Source: Bacteroidota bacterium (GTDB taxonomy: Bacteria; Bacteroidota; Bacteroidia; Flavobacteriales; Weeksellaceae). Taken from it: a stretch of 15,457 nucleotides of DNA. Numbering within the stretch: position 1 is the stretch's first letter; every line of letters starts with the position of its first letter. Location: positions 1 through 15,457 of the forward strand of contig JAFAGO010000040.1 in assembly GCA_023422635.1 (NCBI GenBank), read 5' to 3'. Position numbers and translations under genes: made by a program. Shown in pieces: positions 1-7,390 of this stretch. The notes beneath the pieces are model-generated. The model did no database searches and was not told where the DNA came from. It worked only from the letters and a program-made list of their open reading frames with translations.

Positions 1-7
1 AAAGCAA

Positions 8-97
8 TTCACAATAAGGATTATTCCGTTGTGAAAACATTCAAGGCGGGGCAACTCGCCTTTATTAATTACAAAATTCTACTTGAATGTTTCACGA
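8..97 (+). other. Structured non-coding segment with competing inverted repeats
   Basis: Three pairings can be seen. TTCACAA (8-14) pairs with TTGTGAA (29-35). GTGAAAACATTCAAG (31-45) pairs with CTTGAATGTTTCAC (82-95) with one bulged A, and the stem can extend to 29/97. A GC-rich hairpin with a GCAA tetraloop (43-62) lies inside the second stem. The first two pairings share the GTGAA at 31-35, so they exclude each other. This may be the 3' part of a structured RNA or a regulatory trailer of a gene to the left of the window. No RNA family was recognised, and strand and function are inferred only from the terminators that follow. Confidence 0.4.
43..70 (+). terminator. Hairpin with GCAA tetraloop, probable terminator
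   Basis: AAGGCGGG (43-50) pairs with CTCGCCTT (55-62) through eight pairs, one of them G-U, around a GCAA loop, followed by TTTATTAATT. The T-run is interrupted, so termination may be partial. It would end a + strand transcript entering from the left of the window. Confidence 0.5.
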
Positions 98-125
98 ATT
101 CAATAGATTAATAGATAAAAGATGA

Positions 126-140
126 GCTAAAACATTTAGC
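126..140 (+). other. Small hairpin preceding the second terminator
   Basis: GCTAAA (126-131) and TTTAGC (135-140) form a perfect six-pair inverted repeat with an ACA loop. It directly abuts the terminator stem that begins at 141, so the two could stack coaxially. No function is known. Confidence 0.4.
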
Positions 141-171
141 GCCTCGACTATCTTCGGGGCTTTTTTATTTT
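141..171 (+). terminator. Rho-independent terminator
   Basis: GCCTCGA (141-147) pairs with TCGGGGC (154-160), with one T-G pair, around the loop CTATCT, followed by TTTTTTATTTT. This is the stronger of the two terminators at the left edge and points to a + strand transcription unit ending here, upstream of the first complete gene. Confidence 0.7.
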
Positions 172-459
172 ATAATTCGAAGTGTTTCACGAAAGCCACT
201 ACAAGAATTCAGCTATCGTATTATAAGCGAGGCTTCATTTATACTCGTTTATATCGCACCGTCACTGAAAGATCGTGTAAATGATTTGAATTTAGATCAC
301 CGCAATCGAAATTATCGACCGATTTTTATTACCCTTATTTCCCCTATTTTATTTTAATCTTGTAGACCCATCCATTAAAATATCAGAACGTTTTATGGTG
401 AAATCAAAACGGTTTTGTTAAAATTCTCTACATTTAAGCGTCAAAATTAATTTCGGAAT
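172..459. other. Non-coding stretch upstream of the first gene
   Basis: No open reading frame of useful length was found. An 11-bp copy of TGTTTCACGAA (183-193) repeats the one at 88-98, and its surroundings (181-200) can fold into a weak hairpin. CAAAAC (405-410) and GTTTTG (412-417) form an inverted repeat around one base. TACATTTA (429-436) is a near match to the -7 element TAnnTTTG, 23 bp before the ATG at 460, but no TTG lies at the usual -33 distance. The first gene is probably transcribed from this region, but no clear promoter could be fixed. Confidence 0.35.
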
Positions 460-1596
460 ATGAAATTCACGCTTTTAACCGAAGAAAACGATGCTCGCAA
501 GGTGTACATCACTGGAAATTTTAACGCATGGAATCCCAAAGATCCGCAATTTCTGCTCACGCAAATACATCCCAAATGCTATACTATCGATATTGATGAC
601 GCGCTGCTTCCCGAAAAAATAGAATATAAATTCACGAAAGGCGGTTGGGAAAATGTAGAGCTAGATCGACATGGAAACATCACTCCTAATCGAAAAATTT
701 CTAAATCCGAGAAACAGACCGAAAATACGGTAGAAAAATGGCGTTTAAACTGGGGGCCATTCAAAAAAGAATACTTTCCAATTGTGGAACTTATTTCAGA
801 AAACTTTTACATTCCTCAACTCGATCGCTACCGAAAAGTTTGGGCACTTCTCCCGTACAACTACTATCAAAATGAAAACTGCTACCCTGTGCTCTATCTT
901 CAAGATGCGCAAAATCTTTTTAATGAAGGAAGTGAATTCGGAAACTGGGAAATCGATAAAAAACTCTCTCTTCTATCCGAATATGGTCGTGGTGAAGTAA
1001 TTATCGTCGCAATTGACCATGGTAAAGAATCAAGAATAAACGAATATGTTTTCGATAATGATGAAGTAGCAAAAGGATCAGAAGGAAAAAAATACATCCG
1101 TTTTATCACCGATACGTTAAAACCCTTTGTCGATATAAATTTCCGAACCAAAAAAGAACGGGAATTCACCGGAATTGGTGGCAGCTCGCTTGGTGGATTA
1201 ATCAGTATTTACAGCGGTTTTTTATATCCTGAAGTATATTCGAAGCTCCTTATTTTTTCACCATCACTTTGGGTGGAACCACACAATAATTTCCCCATGT
1301 TAAGCTTTCGAAAACCTTTTAAAACGAAAGTATATTTGTACGGTGGCGAATTAGAAGGTTCTAAAATGGTAAAAAGAATTCGGCAATTTGAAAAAAGTTT
1401 AGCATTATGGGAAGATAAAAAACTTTTCGATTTCGAAATTAAAACCAGTATCAATGCCGATGGTACGCACAACGAATTTTATTGGTCGCAAGAATTTCCG
1501 CGTGCTATAGAATGGTTGTACTACGACAATATTGAAAATCCTGTAGAAGTGGCGCCAAAGCAAAATGTAAAAATCAATCAAGAAGACAATCGATAA
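460..1596 (+). CDS. Alpha/beta-hydrolase esterase (Fes/IroE-like) with N-terminal CBM48-like domain
   Basis: 378 residues in two parts. Residues about 1-80 resemble the immunoglobulin-like E-set/CBM48 glycogen-binding fold (VYITGNFNAWNP at 15-26, then a hydrophobic strand containing KIEYKFTKGGW). Residues about 105-355 are an esterase domain of the enterochelin-esterase/esterase-D type. The nucleophile elbow GGSSLGG places the catalytic Ser at 243. His337 in DGTHNE is the likely general base, and Glu297 in YGGE a likely acid. No signal peptide is visible, so it is probably cytoplasmic. The start has an A/T-rich leader with no Shine-Dalgarno. The stop lies 10 bp before the aminopeptidase start, so the two are probably co-transcribed. 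The substrate is unknown. Relatives hydrolyse siderophore, acyl or thiol esters, and the neighbourhood suggests a role with a peptide-like compound. Confidence 0.85.
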   Translation: MKFTLLTEENDARKVYITGNFNAWNPKDPQFLLTQIHPKCYTIDIDDALLPEKIEYKFTKGGWENVELDRHGNITPNRKISKSEKQTENTVEKWRLNWGPFKKEYFPIVELISENFYIPQLDRYRKVWALLPYNYYQNENCYPVLYLQDAQNLFNEGSEFGNWEIDKKLSLLSEYGRGEVIIVAIDHGKESRINEYVFDNDEVAKGSEGKKYIRFITDTLKPFVDINFRTKKEREFTGIGGSSLGGLISIYSGFLYPEVYSKLLIFSPSLWVEPHNNFPMLSFRKPFKTKVYLYGGELEGSKMVKRIRQFEKSLALWEDKKLFDFEIKTSINADGTHNEFYWSQEFPRAIEWLYYDNIENPVEVAPKQNVKINQEDNR

Positions 1597-1606
1597 AATA
1601 CAATAA

Positions 1607-3025
1607 ATGAAAATCACACTATCAAATACCGTTCAAAAAGAATATACGCAAATATTTAATTTTATTAATGAAGAAAACTGGCATGAAGAACAGCACAATT
1701 TCACAAAAAACACCATTCATTTTTTCAGTGGAAAAAAGAATGAAGTTTTTGTACTGGCCGAAAACAATTGCACACAATATTTAATAGGTGTAGGAAGCAA
1801 TCCAAAAGATTTTGAATTCCAGAAAATCGCCAATGATTTCTCGCAGAAAAACAGAAAGAATATTCAATCAGTTGCTACGAAAATTAATTCAAAACACCTT
1901 CAAGAAAACCAATTAGCAGAATTGATAAAAGGACTTTTTCTGGGAACATATCAATATCCTTTCAAAGAAGAACATCCTTTTTGGAGTGAACATTTTCAAC
2001 TCGATATCGAAAACCTTCCATCAGAAAAACTCACTGAAATTTCAAATGAAGCTCTAGCCCTTTGCACCGGGCAATTCACTGGTATGGATTGGCTTAACAA
2101 ACCTGCCAATTTCAAAAAAACCGATATGGTTTCTAATTTTCTAAAAAGCATTTCTGAACAATACAAATTCAAGTATACTGCGTACAATCGTACTGAATGC
2201 GAAAATTTGGGATTAGGTGCTTTTGTATCAGTAAACCAAGGGAGTGCAATGGATTGTGCATTCACGATTTTAGAACACACATCTTCTGATCCCAACGCAA
2301 AAACGGTAGGATTAATTGGAAAATGTGTATTGTTCGACACTGGAGGCATTTCCCTTAAAAACCCCGACAATATGCATTATATGAAATCCGACATGGGTGG
2401 TGCAACAGCGGTGATTGGGACTTTAATTGCTGCTGCAGAACTTCAAATTCCTGTAAATATTATCGCAATTTTACCTATTACCGACAATGCGATTTCCGAA
2501 AAAGCATATTTACCAAGCGACGTTATTACTGCCTATAATGGAAAAACAATTGAAGTTTTAAACACTGATGCCGAAGGCAGAATGACGCTCGCCGATGCGC
2601 TTTCCTACCTCACGAAAAACTATCAAACCGACCACGTAATCGATCTTGCTACGCTTACTGGAAGCGCCGTTAGAATGTTCGGAGACACCTGTGGTGCATT
2701 TTTTTCCAATGATGATGAACTTAAAGAAGCACTTACAAAATCTGGAAACCACACCAACCAAAAATTATGGAACCTTCCACTTTGGGACGTTTGGTTGGAT
2801 GATTTTAAATCCGATGTTGCCGATTTTAAAAACATCTCAATGAAACCGATTGGCGATTGCATTGTCGCAGGAAAATTTTTGGAGCAATTCATTAACAATC
2901 ATCCCAGTTGGGCACATCTGGATATTGCCGGCGTGGCTTTCGGAAATGTAAATTATGCTAAAGAAAAGGCAGCAACTGGCTACGGTGTTCAACTTTTATT
3001 ATATTATCTTAAAAATTTAAGATAA
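1607..3025 (+). CDS. pepA: Leucyl aminopeptidase, peptidase family M17
   Basis: 472 residues, close to the family's usual length of about 480-500. This di-metal enzyme removes N-terminal residues from short peptides and is normally a cytoplasmic hexamer. The C-terminal catalytic domain is complete. The metal ligands Lys239 and Asp244 lie in GKCVLFDTGGISLK, Asp262 in MKSDMGGA, and Asp321 and Glu323 in the signature NTDAEGR. The catalytic Lys251 and Arg325 are also present. Cys240 replaces the usual Gly of the GKG motif. The first 150 residues are divergent, as is common in Bacteroidota. It lies 10 bp after the esterase gene and probably shares its transcript. Next to a ligase cluster, an M17 enzyme could trim or recycle a dipeptide, since M17 enzymes are known to act on Cys-Gly. 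That link is inference; general peptide turnover is the plain alternative. Confidence 0.95.
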   Translation: MKITLSNTVQKEYTQIFNFINEENWHEEQHNFTKNTIHFFSGKKNEVFVLAENNCTQYLIGVGSNPKDFEFQKIANDFSQKNRKNIQSVATKINSKHLQENQLAELIKGLFLGTYQYPFKEEHPFWSEHFQLDIENLPSEKLTEISNEALALCTGQFTGMDWLNKPANFKKTDMVSNFLKSISEQYKFKYTAYNRTECENLGLGAFVSVNQGSAMDCAFTILEHTSSDPNAKTVGLIGKCVLFDTGGISLKNPDNMHYMKSDMGGATAVIGTLIAAAELQIPVNIIAILPITDNAISEKAYLPSDVITAYNGKTIEVLNTDAEGRMTLADALSYLTKNYQTDHVIDLATLTGSAVRMFGDTCGAFFSNDDELKEALTKSGNHTNQKLWNLPLWDVWLDDFKSDVADFKNISMKPIGDCIVAGKFLEQFINNHPSWAHLDIAGVAFGNVNYAKEKAATGYGVQLLLYYLKNLR

Positions 3026-3165
3026 AAATTAGTTTTTTAAAAATTTTCTCTGTATAATTGAATCTGTATTTTCAAATCGTAACTATTTTAGAAGATTCAG
3101 TATTGATTTTTCAATAAAAATAAAATTTATTTTTTGAAAATATACTAATTTTTAAAATTCATTAT
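3026..3165. promoter_or_regulatory. A/T-rich gap, possible promoter region for the ligase cluster
   Basis: This 140 bp gap is by far the longest between + strand genes in the cluster. TCTTAA (3007-3012) and TTAAGA (3017-3022) form a small hairpin over the end of the aminopeptidase gene. ATTGA (3102-3106) and TCAAT (3111-3115) form another. TTG at 3103-3105, followed 22 bp later by TATTTTTTG (3128-3136), roughly resembles the flavobacterial promoter but has one extra base in the -7 box. The gap suggests a separate transcription unit, but no perfect promoter was seen. Confidence 0.3.
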
Positions 3166-4374
3166 ATGATGGAGAAAACAATAGTTTGCATTTCTTGCTA
3201 CTACAAAGGTTACGATTTTATGGATGAAATGAAGAAGTTAGGCAACAAAGTACTTCTCATAACATCCGAAAATTTAAAAGATAAAAATTGGCCATGGCAC
3301 GCCATCGACGAAGTTTTCTACATGCGCGAAACTGCTCCTTCCGTTTGGAATTTAGAACATCTTGTGCAAGGATTTTCTCATGTAATGACTACTCGAAAAG
3401 TGGATGCCGTTGTCGCTTTAGACGATTATGATGTTGAAAAAGCAGCACTAATTCGCGAAACCTTCCGAATTCCTGGAATGGGGCAAACAACGCACCGTTA
3501 TTTTCGAGACAAACTCGCAATGCGACAACAAGCAAAAGATACCGGAATTAGCGTCCCTGAATTTACCGCAATTTTCAACAATCAAGAAGTTCATGATTTC
3601 ACCCAAAAAGTTCCTGCCCCTTGGGTTTTAAAACCAAGATCTGAAGCTTCAGCAAGTGGAATTAAAAAAATAAATTCAACCGAAGAACTTTGGCCCGCCA
3701 TCGAACAACTGAGAAACGAACGCCATCTTTTTCTTCTCGAAAGTTTTAAACCTGGAGATGTTTTTCACGTGGACAGTTTAGTATATCAAAAAGAAATCGT
3801 TTTTACGTGCTGCTCCAAATACCTTGCGCCACCGATGAAAGTTTCCCATGAAGGAGGTGTTTTCCGAACCCGAACTTTGAATCGCTATTCTGAAGATTTT
3901 GAATCGCTTAACGAAATCAATACACAAGTACTTTCGAAATTTGGATTGGTAAATGGTGCTACACATAGCGAATATATCAAAGGTGACGATGGAAAATATT
4001 ACTTCCTAGAAACTTCATCAAGAGTTGGCGGAGCGCATATTCCCGATTTAGTAGAATCAGCAACTGGAATCAACATCTGGCGAGAATGGGCAAAACTTGA
4101 AACCGCACTTCTTCGAAATGAAAAATACGAAGTAGCAAAACCAACTGGCTTTTTTGCAGGACTCATCATTGCATTAGCCAAAGAACTTCATCCCAACACC
4201 TCGGATTTCGAATGTGAAGAAGTGGTTCGATTTCTTCCCATCGATTATCACATTGGGATCGTGTACAAGTCCGCCGATGAAGGAAAAATTAAGCAACGTT
4301 TAGATGAAGCTGCAGAAATTATCACCGCAAAAATCTTGAATATTTTACCTCCGAAAGAGAAACCTTCGTGTTAA
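3166..4374 (+). CDS. ATP-grasp amino-acid/peptide ligase, carnosine-synthase-like
   Basis: 402 residues. ATP-grasp enzymes join a carboxylate, via an acyl phosphate, to an amine or thiol. Residues about 1-110 form a pre-ATP-grasp domain. Then come YFRDKLAMR (112-120), the ATP-binding Lys156 in WVLKP, a small-residue loop EASASG (160-165), the adenine-hinge Glu192 in LLESF, and the metal-site residues Glu269 and Glu282 in FLETSSRVGG. The usual E-x-N motif is E-T-S here, a variant I recall from carnosine-synthase-like members. The C-terminal lid region is about 90 residues long. ATG at 3166 or 3169 could be used. It opens the ligase run, with a 73 bp gap to the esterase that follows. The substrate is not readable. 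An amino acid plus a small peptide or amine is plausible; a biotin-carboxylase-like role is less likely because partner domains are missing. Confidence 0.88.
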   Translation: MMEKTIVCISCYYKGYDFMDEMKKLGNKVLLITSENLKDKNWPWHAIDEVFYMRETAPSVWNLEHLVQGFSHVMTTRKVDAVVALDDYDVEKAALIRETFRIPGMGQTTHRYFRDKLAMRQQAKDTGISVPEFTAIFNNQEVHDFTQKVPAPWVLKPRSEASASGIKKINSTEELWPAIEQLRNERHLFLLESFKPGDVFHVDSLVYQKEIVFTCCSKYLAPPMKVSHEGGVFRTRTLNRYSEDFESLNEINTQVLSKFGLVNGATHSEYIKGDDGKYYFLETSSRVGGAHIPDLVESATGINIWREWAKLETALLRNEKYEVAKPTGFFAGLIIALAKELHPNTSDFECEEVVRFLPIDYHIGIVYKSADEGKIKQRLDEAAEIITAKILNILPPKEKPSC

Positions 4375-4447
4375 AAATTTCTACTGATGAAATGATGTTT
4401 CGACAAACAAAAATAATTGATGATCTCAACAAAAGAACAAAAGTAAG

Positions 4448-5161
4448 ATGCCAAAAATAGAACATACCGATTATTATTCTCACATTTTGGGAATGAGCAT
4501 AAAAATTGAAATCACAGGACATTTTGGTTATCCCATCATTATGTTTCCAACATCCAATGGCTCTTATACTCAAAATAACAATTTTAAATTGAACGACAGC
4601 ATTGGTTGGTTAATCGATCAGGGCGTTGTTAAACTGTATAATGTTCAAACCATCGATGCGCTAAGTTTTTACGATAAAGGAATTCCTGCAGAACAACGCA
4701 TAAAAAACTATGAGTTATGGATTCAATTTATGAGAAATGAATACATTCCATACATTCAAAACATCCATAAAACACATCGTGTAGCCGTTGCTGGAGCTAG
4801 TTTCGGAGGGTATCACGCGGCGAATTTTGCATTTCGTTTTCCTGACTTGGTTTCACATCTTTTTTGCCTTTCTGGTGCATTTAGCATTCGAAATTTTATG
4901 AATGGTTATGATAGTGATTTGGTGTACTTCAACTGTCCACGCGAATTTGTAAAAAACGATGAAGCATGGAAATACAAACACATGCACATTGTGCTCAGCA
5001 CCTCCGATGGAGATATTTGCTTGAATCCCACACGAGAAATGTCCGAAATCCTTAACTCTAAAGGAATCAATCATTGGTACGACGAACAAAAATGGATCAC
5101 CCACGATTGGCCCTTGTGGCGAATGGTATTTCCAAAATTTGTAGGAAGCTATTTCGGATAA
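4448..5161 (+). CDS. Small alpha/beta-hydrolase, COG4947-like esterase
   Basis: 237 residues, one catalytic domain, no signal peptide and no membrane segment. The nucleophile elbow GASFGGY places the Ser at 118. Asp187 or Asp189 in DGD and His219 in THDW complete a likely Ser-Asp-His triad. The N-terminal half carries the strand IIMFPTSNGS (30-39), as in the small esterase/lipase-superfamily proteins grouped as COG4947. It lies between two ATP-grasp ligase genes, with 73 bp before it and 64 bp after it, which suggests that it works on the same compound. It may hydrolyse an ester or thioester intermediate, act as an acyltransferase, or remove a blocking group. It is not closely similar to the other hydrolase at 460-1596: the lengths, triad contexts and N-termini differ, so they are probably not simple duplicates. 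Confidence 0.8.
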   Translation: MPKIEHTDYYSHILGMSIKIEITGHFGYPIIMFPTSNGSYTQNNNFKLNDSIGWLIDQGVVKLYNVQTIDALSFYDKGIPAEQRIKNYELWIQFMRNEYIPYIQNIHKTHRVAVAGASFGGYHAANFAFRFPDLVSHLFCLSGAFSIRNFMNGYDSDLVYFNCPREFVKNDEAWKYKHMHIVLSTSDGDICLNPTREMSEILNSKGINHWYDEQKWITHDWPLWRMVFPKFVGSYFG

Positions 5162-5225
5162 CGATATTTAAATTCATCAAAATCAATTTAACAAACTCGA
5201 AGTAATTAAAAAAAACATCAATATT

Positions 5226-6182
5226 ATGGCAAAAAAAGTTGGAATTTTATTTGGAATGGAAGATACATTTCCGTGGGCTTTCATCGATAAAGTAAATGAA
5301 ATTGGAAAAGGCGAAATTATTGCAGAACCCGTTAACATCGATAAATTAGAGCAAGGTGTTGATTATGGATATGCGGTAATTATCGATCGTATTTCACAAG
5401 ATGTTCCTTTTTATCGTGCCTATTTAAAAAATGCCGCTCTTAATGGCACTTACGTCATCAACAACCCTTTTTGGTGGAGTGCCGACGAAAAATTTTTCAA
5501 CAACGCTTTAATGACGAAAATTGGCGTTCCACTTCCGAAGACAGTATTGCTTCCTTCGCATAAAAGACCAGAAAACACATCAGAAACATCATTTCGAAAT
5601 TTAAAATTCCCACACGATTGGGACTATATTTTCGATTATATTGGATTTCCCGCGTACATGAAACCTCACGATGGTGGCGGATGGAGAAACGTCTATCGTG
5701 TAACCAGTCCGGAAGATTTATGGAATAAACTTTCGGAAACAGGCGAATTAGTAATGATGGTTCAAGAAGAAATTGTTTTTGAAGACTATTATCGCGTTTA
5801 TTGTTTAGGAAAAAAATACGTACATATTATGCCGTACGAACCTCGAAATCCGCATCATTTACGCTACGCAACCACCCATCAAACAGAAGGAGCAGAACTT
5901 AAAAAACTGCTTAAACAAATCGAAGAACTAACCATTAAAATGAACGAAGAATTAGGATACGATTTTAATACCGTGGAGTTTGCCGTTAAAGATGGAATAC
6001 CTTACGCGATTGATTTTTGCAACCCCGCGCCAGATGCCGACATCAATTCAGTAGGTGAAGAAAATTTTGCTTGGATTGTAGAACATGCTGCAAAATTAGC
6101 CGTTGAAAAAGCCAAAACCTACAAACCTGGAGTACCCAATATTTCTTGGGGAAAATTTGTAAAAAACTCCATCAAAAAATAA
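5226..6182 (+). CDS. ATP-grasp ligase, GshB/RimK-like
   Basis: 318 residues, the size of glutathione-synthetase-like or RimK-like ligases. Residues 1-90 form the pre-ATP-grasp domain (KKVGILFGMEDTFPWAF near the start). The ATP-binding Lys146 lies in AYMKPHDGGGW, whose DGGG forms the glycine-rich loop. The hinge Glu181/Glu182 follows in VQEEI, then Arg190 in DYYRVY. The metal site is Glu251 in TVEF with Asp263 and Asn266 in AIDFCNPAPD. The metal motif is spaced D-x-x-N instead of the common E-x-N. It is unrelated in detail to the ligase at 3166-4374, so the two probably catalyse different steps. The next gene, 39 bp downstream, is a GCS2-family ligase. The pair therefore resembles the gamma-glutamate-cysteine ligase/glutathione synthetase logic, but no sequence feature proves glutathione as the product. 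Confidence 0.87.
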   Translation: MAKKVGILFGMEDTFPWAFIDKVNEIGKGEIIAEPVNIDKLEQGVDYGYAVIIDRISQDVPFYRAYLKNAALNGTYVINNPFWWSADEKFFNNALMTKIGVPLPKTVLLPSHKRPENTSETSFRNLKFPHDWDYIFDYIGFPAYMKPHDGGGWRNVYRVTSPEDLWNKLSETGELVMMVQEEIVFEDYYRVYCLGKKYVHIMPYEPRNPHHLRYATTHQTEGAELKKLLKQIEELTIKMNEELGYDFNTVEFAVKDGIPYAIDFCNPAPDADINSVGEENFAWIVEHAAKLAVEKAKTYKPGVPNISWGKFVKNSIKK

Positions 6183-6221
6183 AGTGCAAAGATTGATGAA
6201 ATCGTAAAAAACACAAAGAAT

Positions 6222-7337
6222 ATGCATACATTCACACTTGGAGTTGAAGAAGAATATCAAATTATTGATGCAGAATCCAGAGATTTGATTTCTCATGTTT
6301 CAAAAATTATCGAAGGCGGAAAAGCAACGTTAGAAGAACATTTAAAACATGAAATGCACGAATCCGTTGTGGAAATGGAAACCGGAATATGCGAAAATAT
6401 TCAGGAAGTTCGAGATGAATTGTATTCACTGCGCCATCGTTTGATTAAAACCGCTCACGATCAAAATTTACGCGTCGCAGGCGGCGGCACACATCCTTTT
6501 TCAAGATGGCAAGATAACAGCATCACCAAAGATGATCGCTACGATAAAATTGTGGGCGACTTGGGAGATGTTGCACGCGAAAACTTAATCTTCGGACTTC
6601 ATGTGCACGTTGGAATTCCAGATCGTGAAGAAGGCGTTAGAATCCAAAATGTAATGCGATATTTTCTGCCGCATATTTATGCGCTTTCTACAAATTCGCC
6701 TTTTTGGTTAGGCCGAAAAACAGGATTTAAATCGTATCGGCAGGAAGTTTTTGCCAAATTTCCCCGCACCGGAATTCCGAGTTATTTTTCCAGCGCTGCC
6801 GAATTTGATGCCTATATTAATTTAATGATTAAAACAGGAACCATTGATAATGCCAAAAAAATATGGTGGGATTTACGCGTGCATCCTTTCTATCCCACAA
6901 TTGAATTTCGAATTTGCGATATGCCGCTTCGTGTGGACGAAACCGTTTGTCTCGCTGCAATAATGCAGGCTTTAACTGCAAAAATTTACAAACTTCATCA
7001 ACAAAATTTAAGTTTTAGAAGTTATCGAAGACTACTATTAAATGAAAACAAATGGCGCGCATCAAAAGATGGAATTCATTCGCACTTAATTGATTTTGGA
7101 AAAGAAATTAGTGTGCCTTACCAAGATCTTTTAAAAGAATTATTGGATTTTATTGATGATGTTGTGGACGATCTTGGAAGCAGAAAAGAAATCGAATATG
7201 CTTGGGAAATTATGCGCCGCGGAACAGGTGGCGACCGACAACTTAAAATATACGAGGAAACTGGCGATTTAAAAAGTGTTGTCGATTATATGATTGCCGA
7301 AACAGAGTACGGAATCACTCACCATCTATCTGATTAA
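6222..7337 (+). CDS. Carboxylate-amine ligase, YbdK/GCS2 family
   Basis: 371 residues, essentially the length of E. coli YbdK (372). The family makes gamma-glutamyl or related amides with ATP, using a glutamine-synthetase-like fold. Visible landmarks are GVEEEY (7-12, three acidic metal ligands), EMETG (51-55), GLHVHVGI (125-132, His127 and His129), and the strand from Trp215 to Asp233 containing WDLRVHP and IEFRICD. All are in order and intact, so the enzyme is probably active. YbdK has weak glutamate-cysteine ligase activity, and other family members act in ergothioneine and cofactor pathways, so the substrate cannot be assigned by homology alone. It is cytoplasmic. Spacing is 39 bp after the ATP-grasp gene and about 50 bp before the ATG of the amidotransferase. 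Confidence 0.93.
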   Translation: MHTFTLGVEEEYQIIDAESRDLISHVSKIIEGGKATLEEHLKHEMHESVVEMETGICENIQEVRDELYSLRHRLIKTAHDQNLRVAGGGTHPFSRWQDNSITKDDRYDKIVGDLGDVARENLIFGLHVHVGIPDREEGVRIQNVMRYFLPHIYALSTNSPFWLGRKTGFKSYRQEVFAKFPRTGIPSYFSSAAEFDAYINLMIKTGTIDNAKKIWWDLRVHPFYPTIEFRICDMPLRVDETVCLAAIMQALTAKIYKLHQQNLSFRSYRRLLLNENKWRASKDGIHSHLIDFGKEISVPYQDLLKELLDFIDDVVDDLGSRKEIEYAWEIMRRGTGGDRQLKIYEETGDLKSVVDYMIAETEYGITHHLSD

Positions 7338-7349
7338 ATGGATTTTTCG

Positions 7350-7357
7350 TAATTTTG
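7350..7357 (+). promoter_or_regulatory. Flavobacterial -7 promoter element (TAATTTTG)
   Basis: TAATTTTG matches TAnnTTTG perfectly and lies 33 bp before the ATG at 7391. No TTG is present at the normal -33 distance, so the promoter would be incomplete. Its position makes the upstream TTG at 7355 very unlikely as a translation start, because that codon lies inside the element. It may allow the amidotransferase and the following gene to be transcribed separately. Confidence 0.45.
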
Positions 7358-7390
7358 CGCGATATTTTTTCAGACCTAAAATTTAAAAAA

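Noticed and set aside
7355..7390. Upstream TTG start of the amidotransferase, adding 12 residues
   Set aside because: The codon overlaps a perfect TAnnTTTG promoter box, and the ATG at 7391 begins directly before the conserved first strand.
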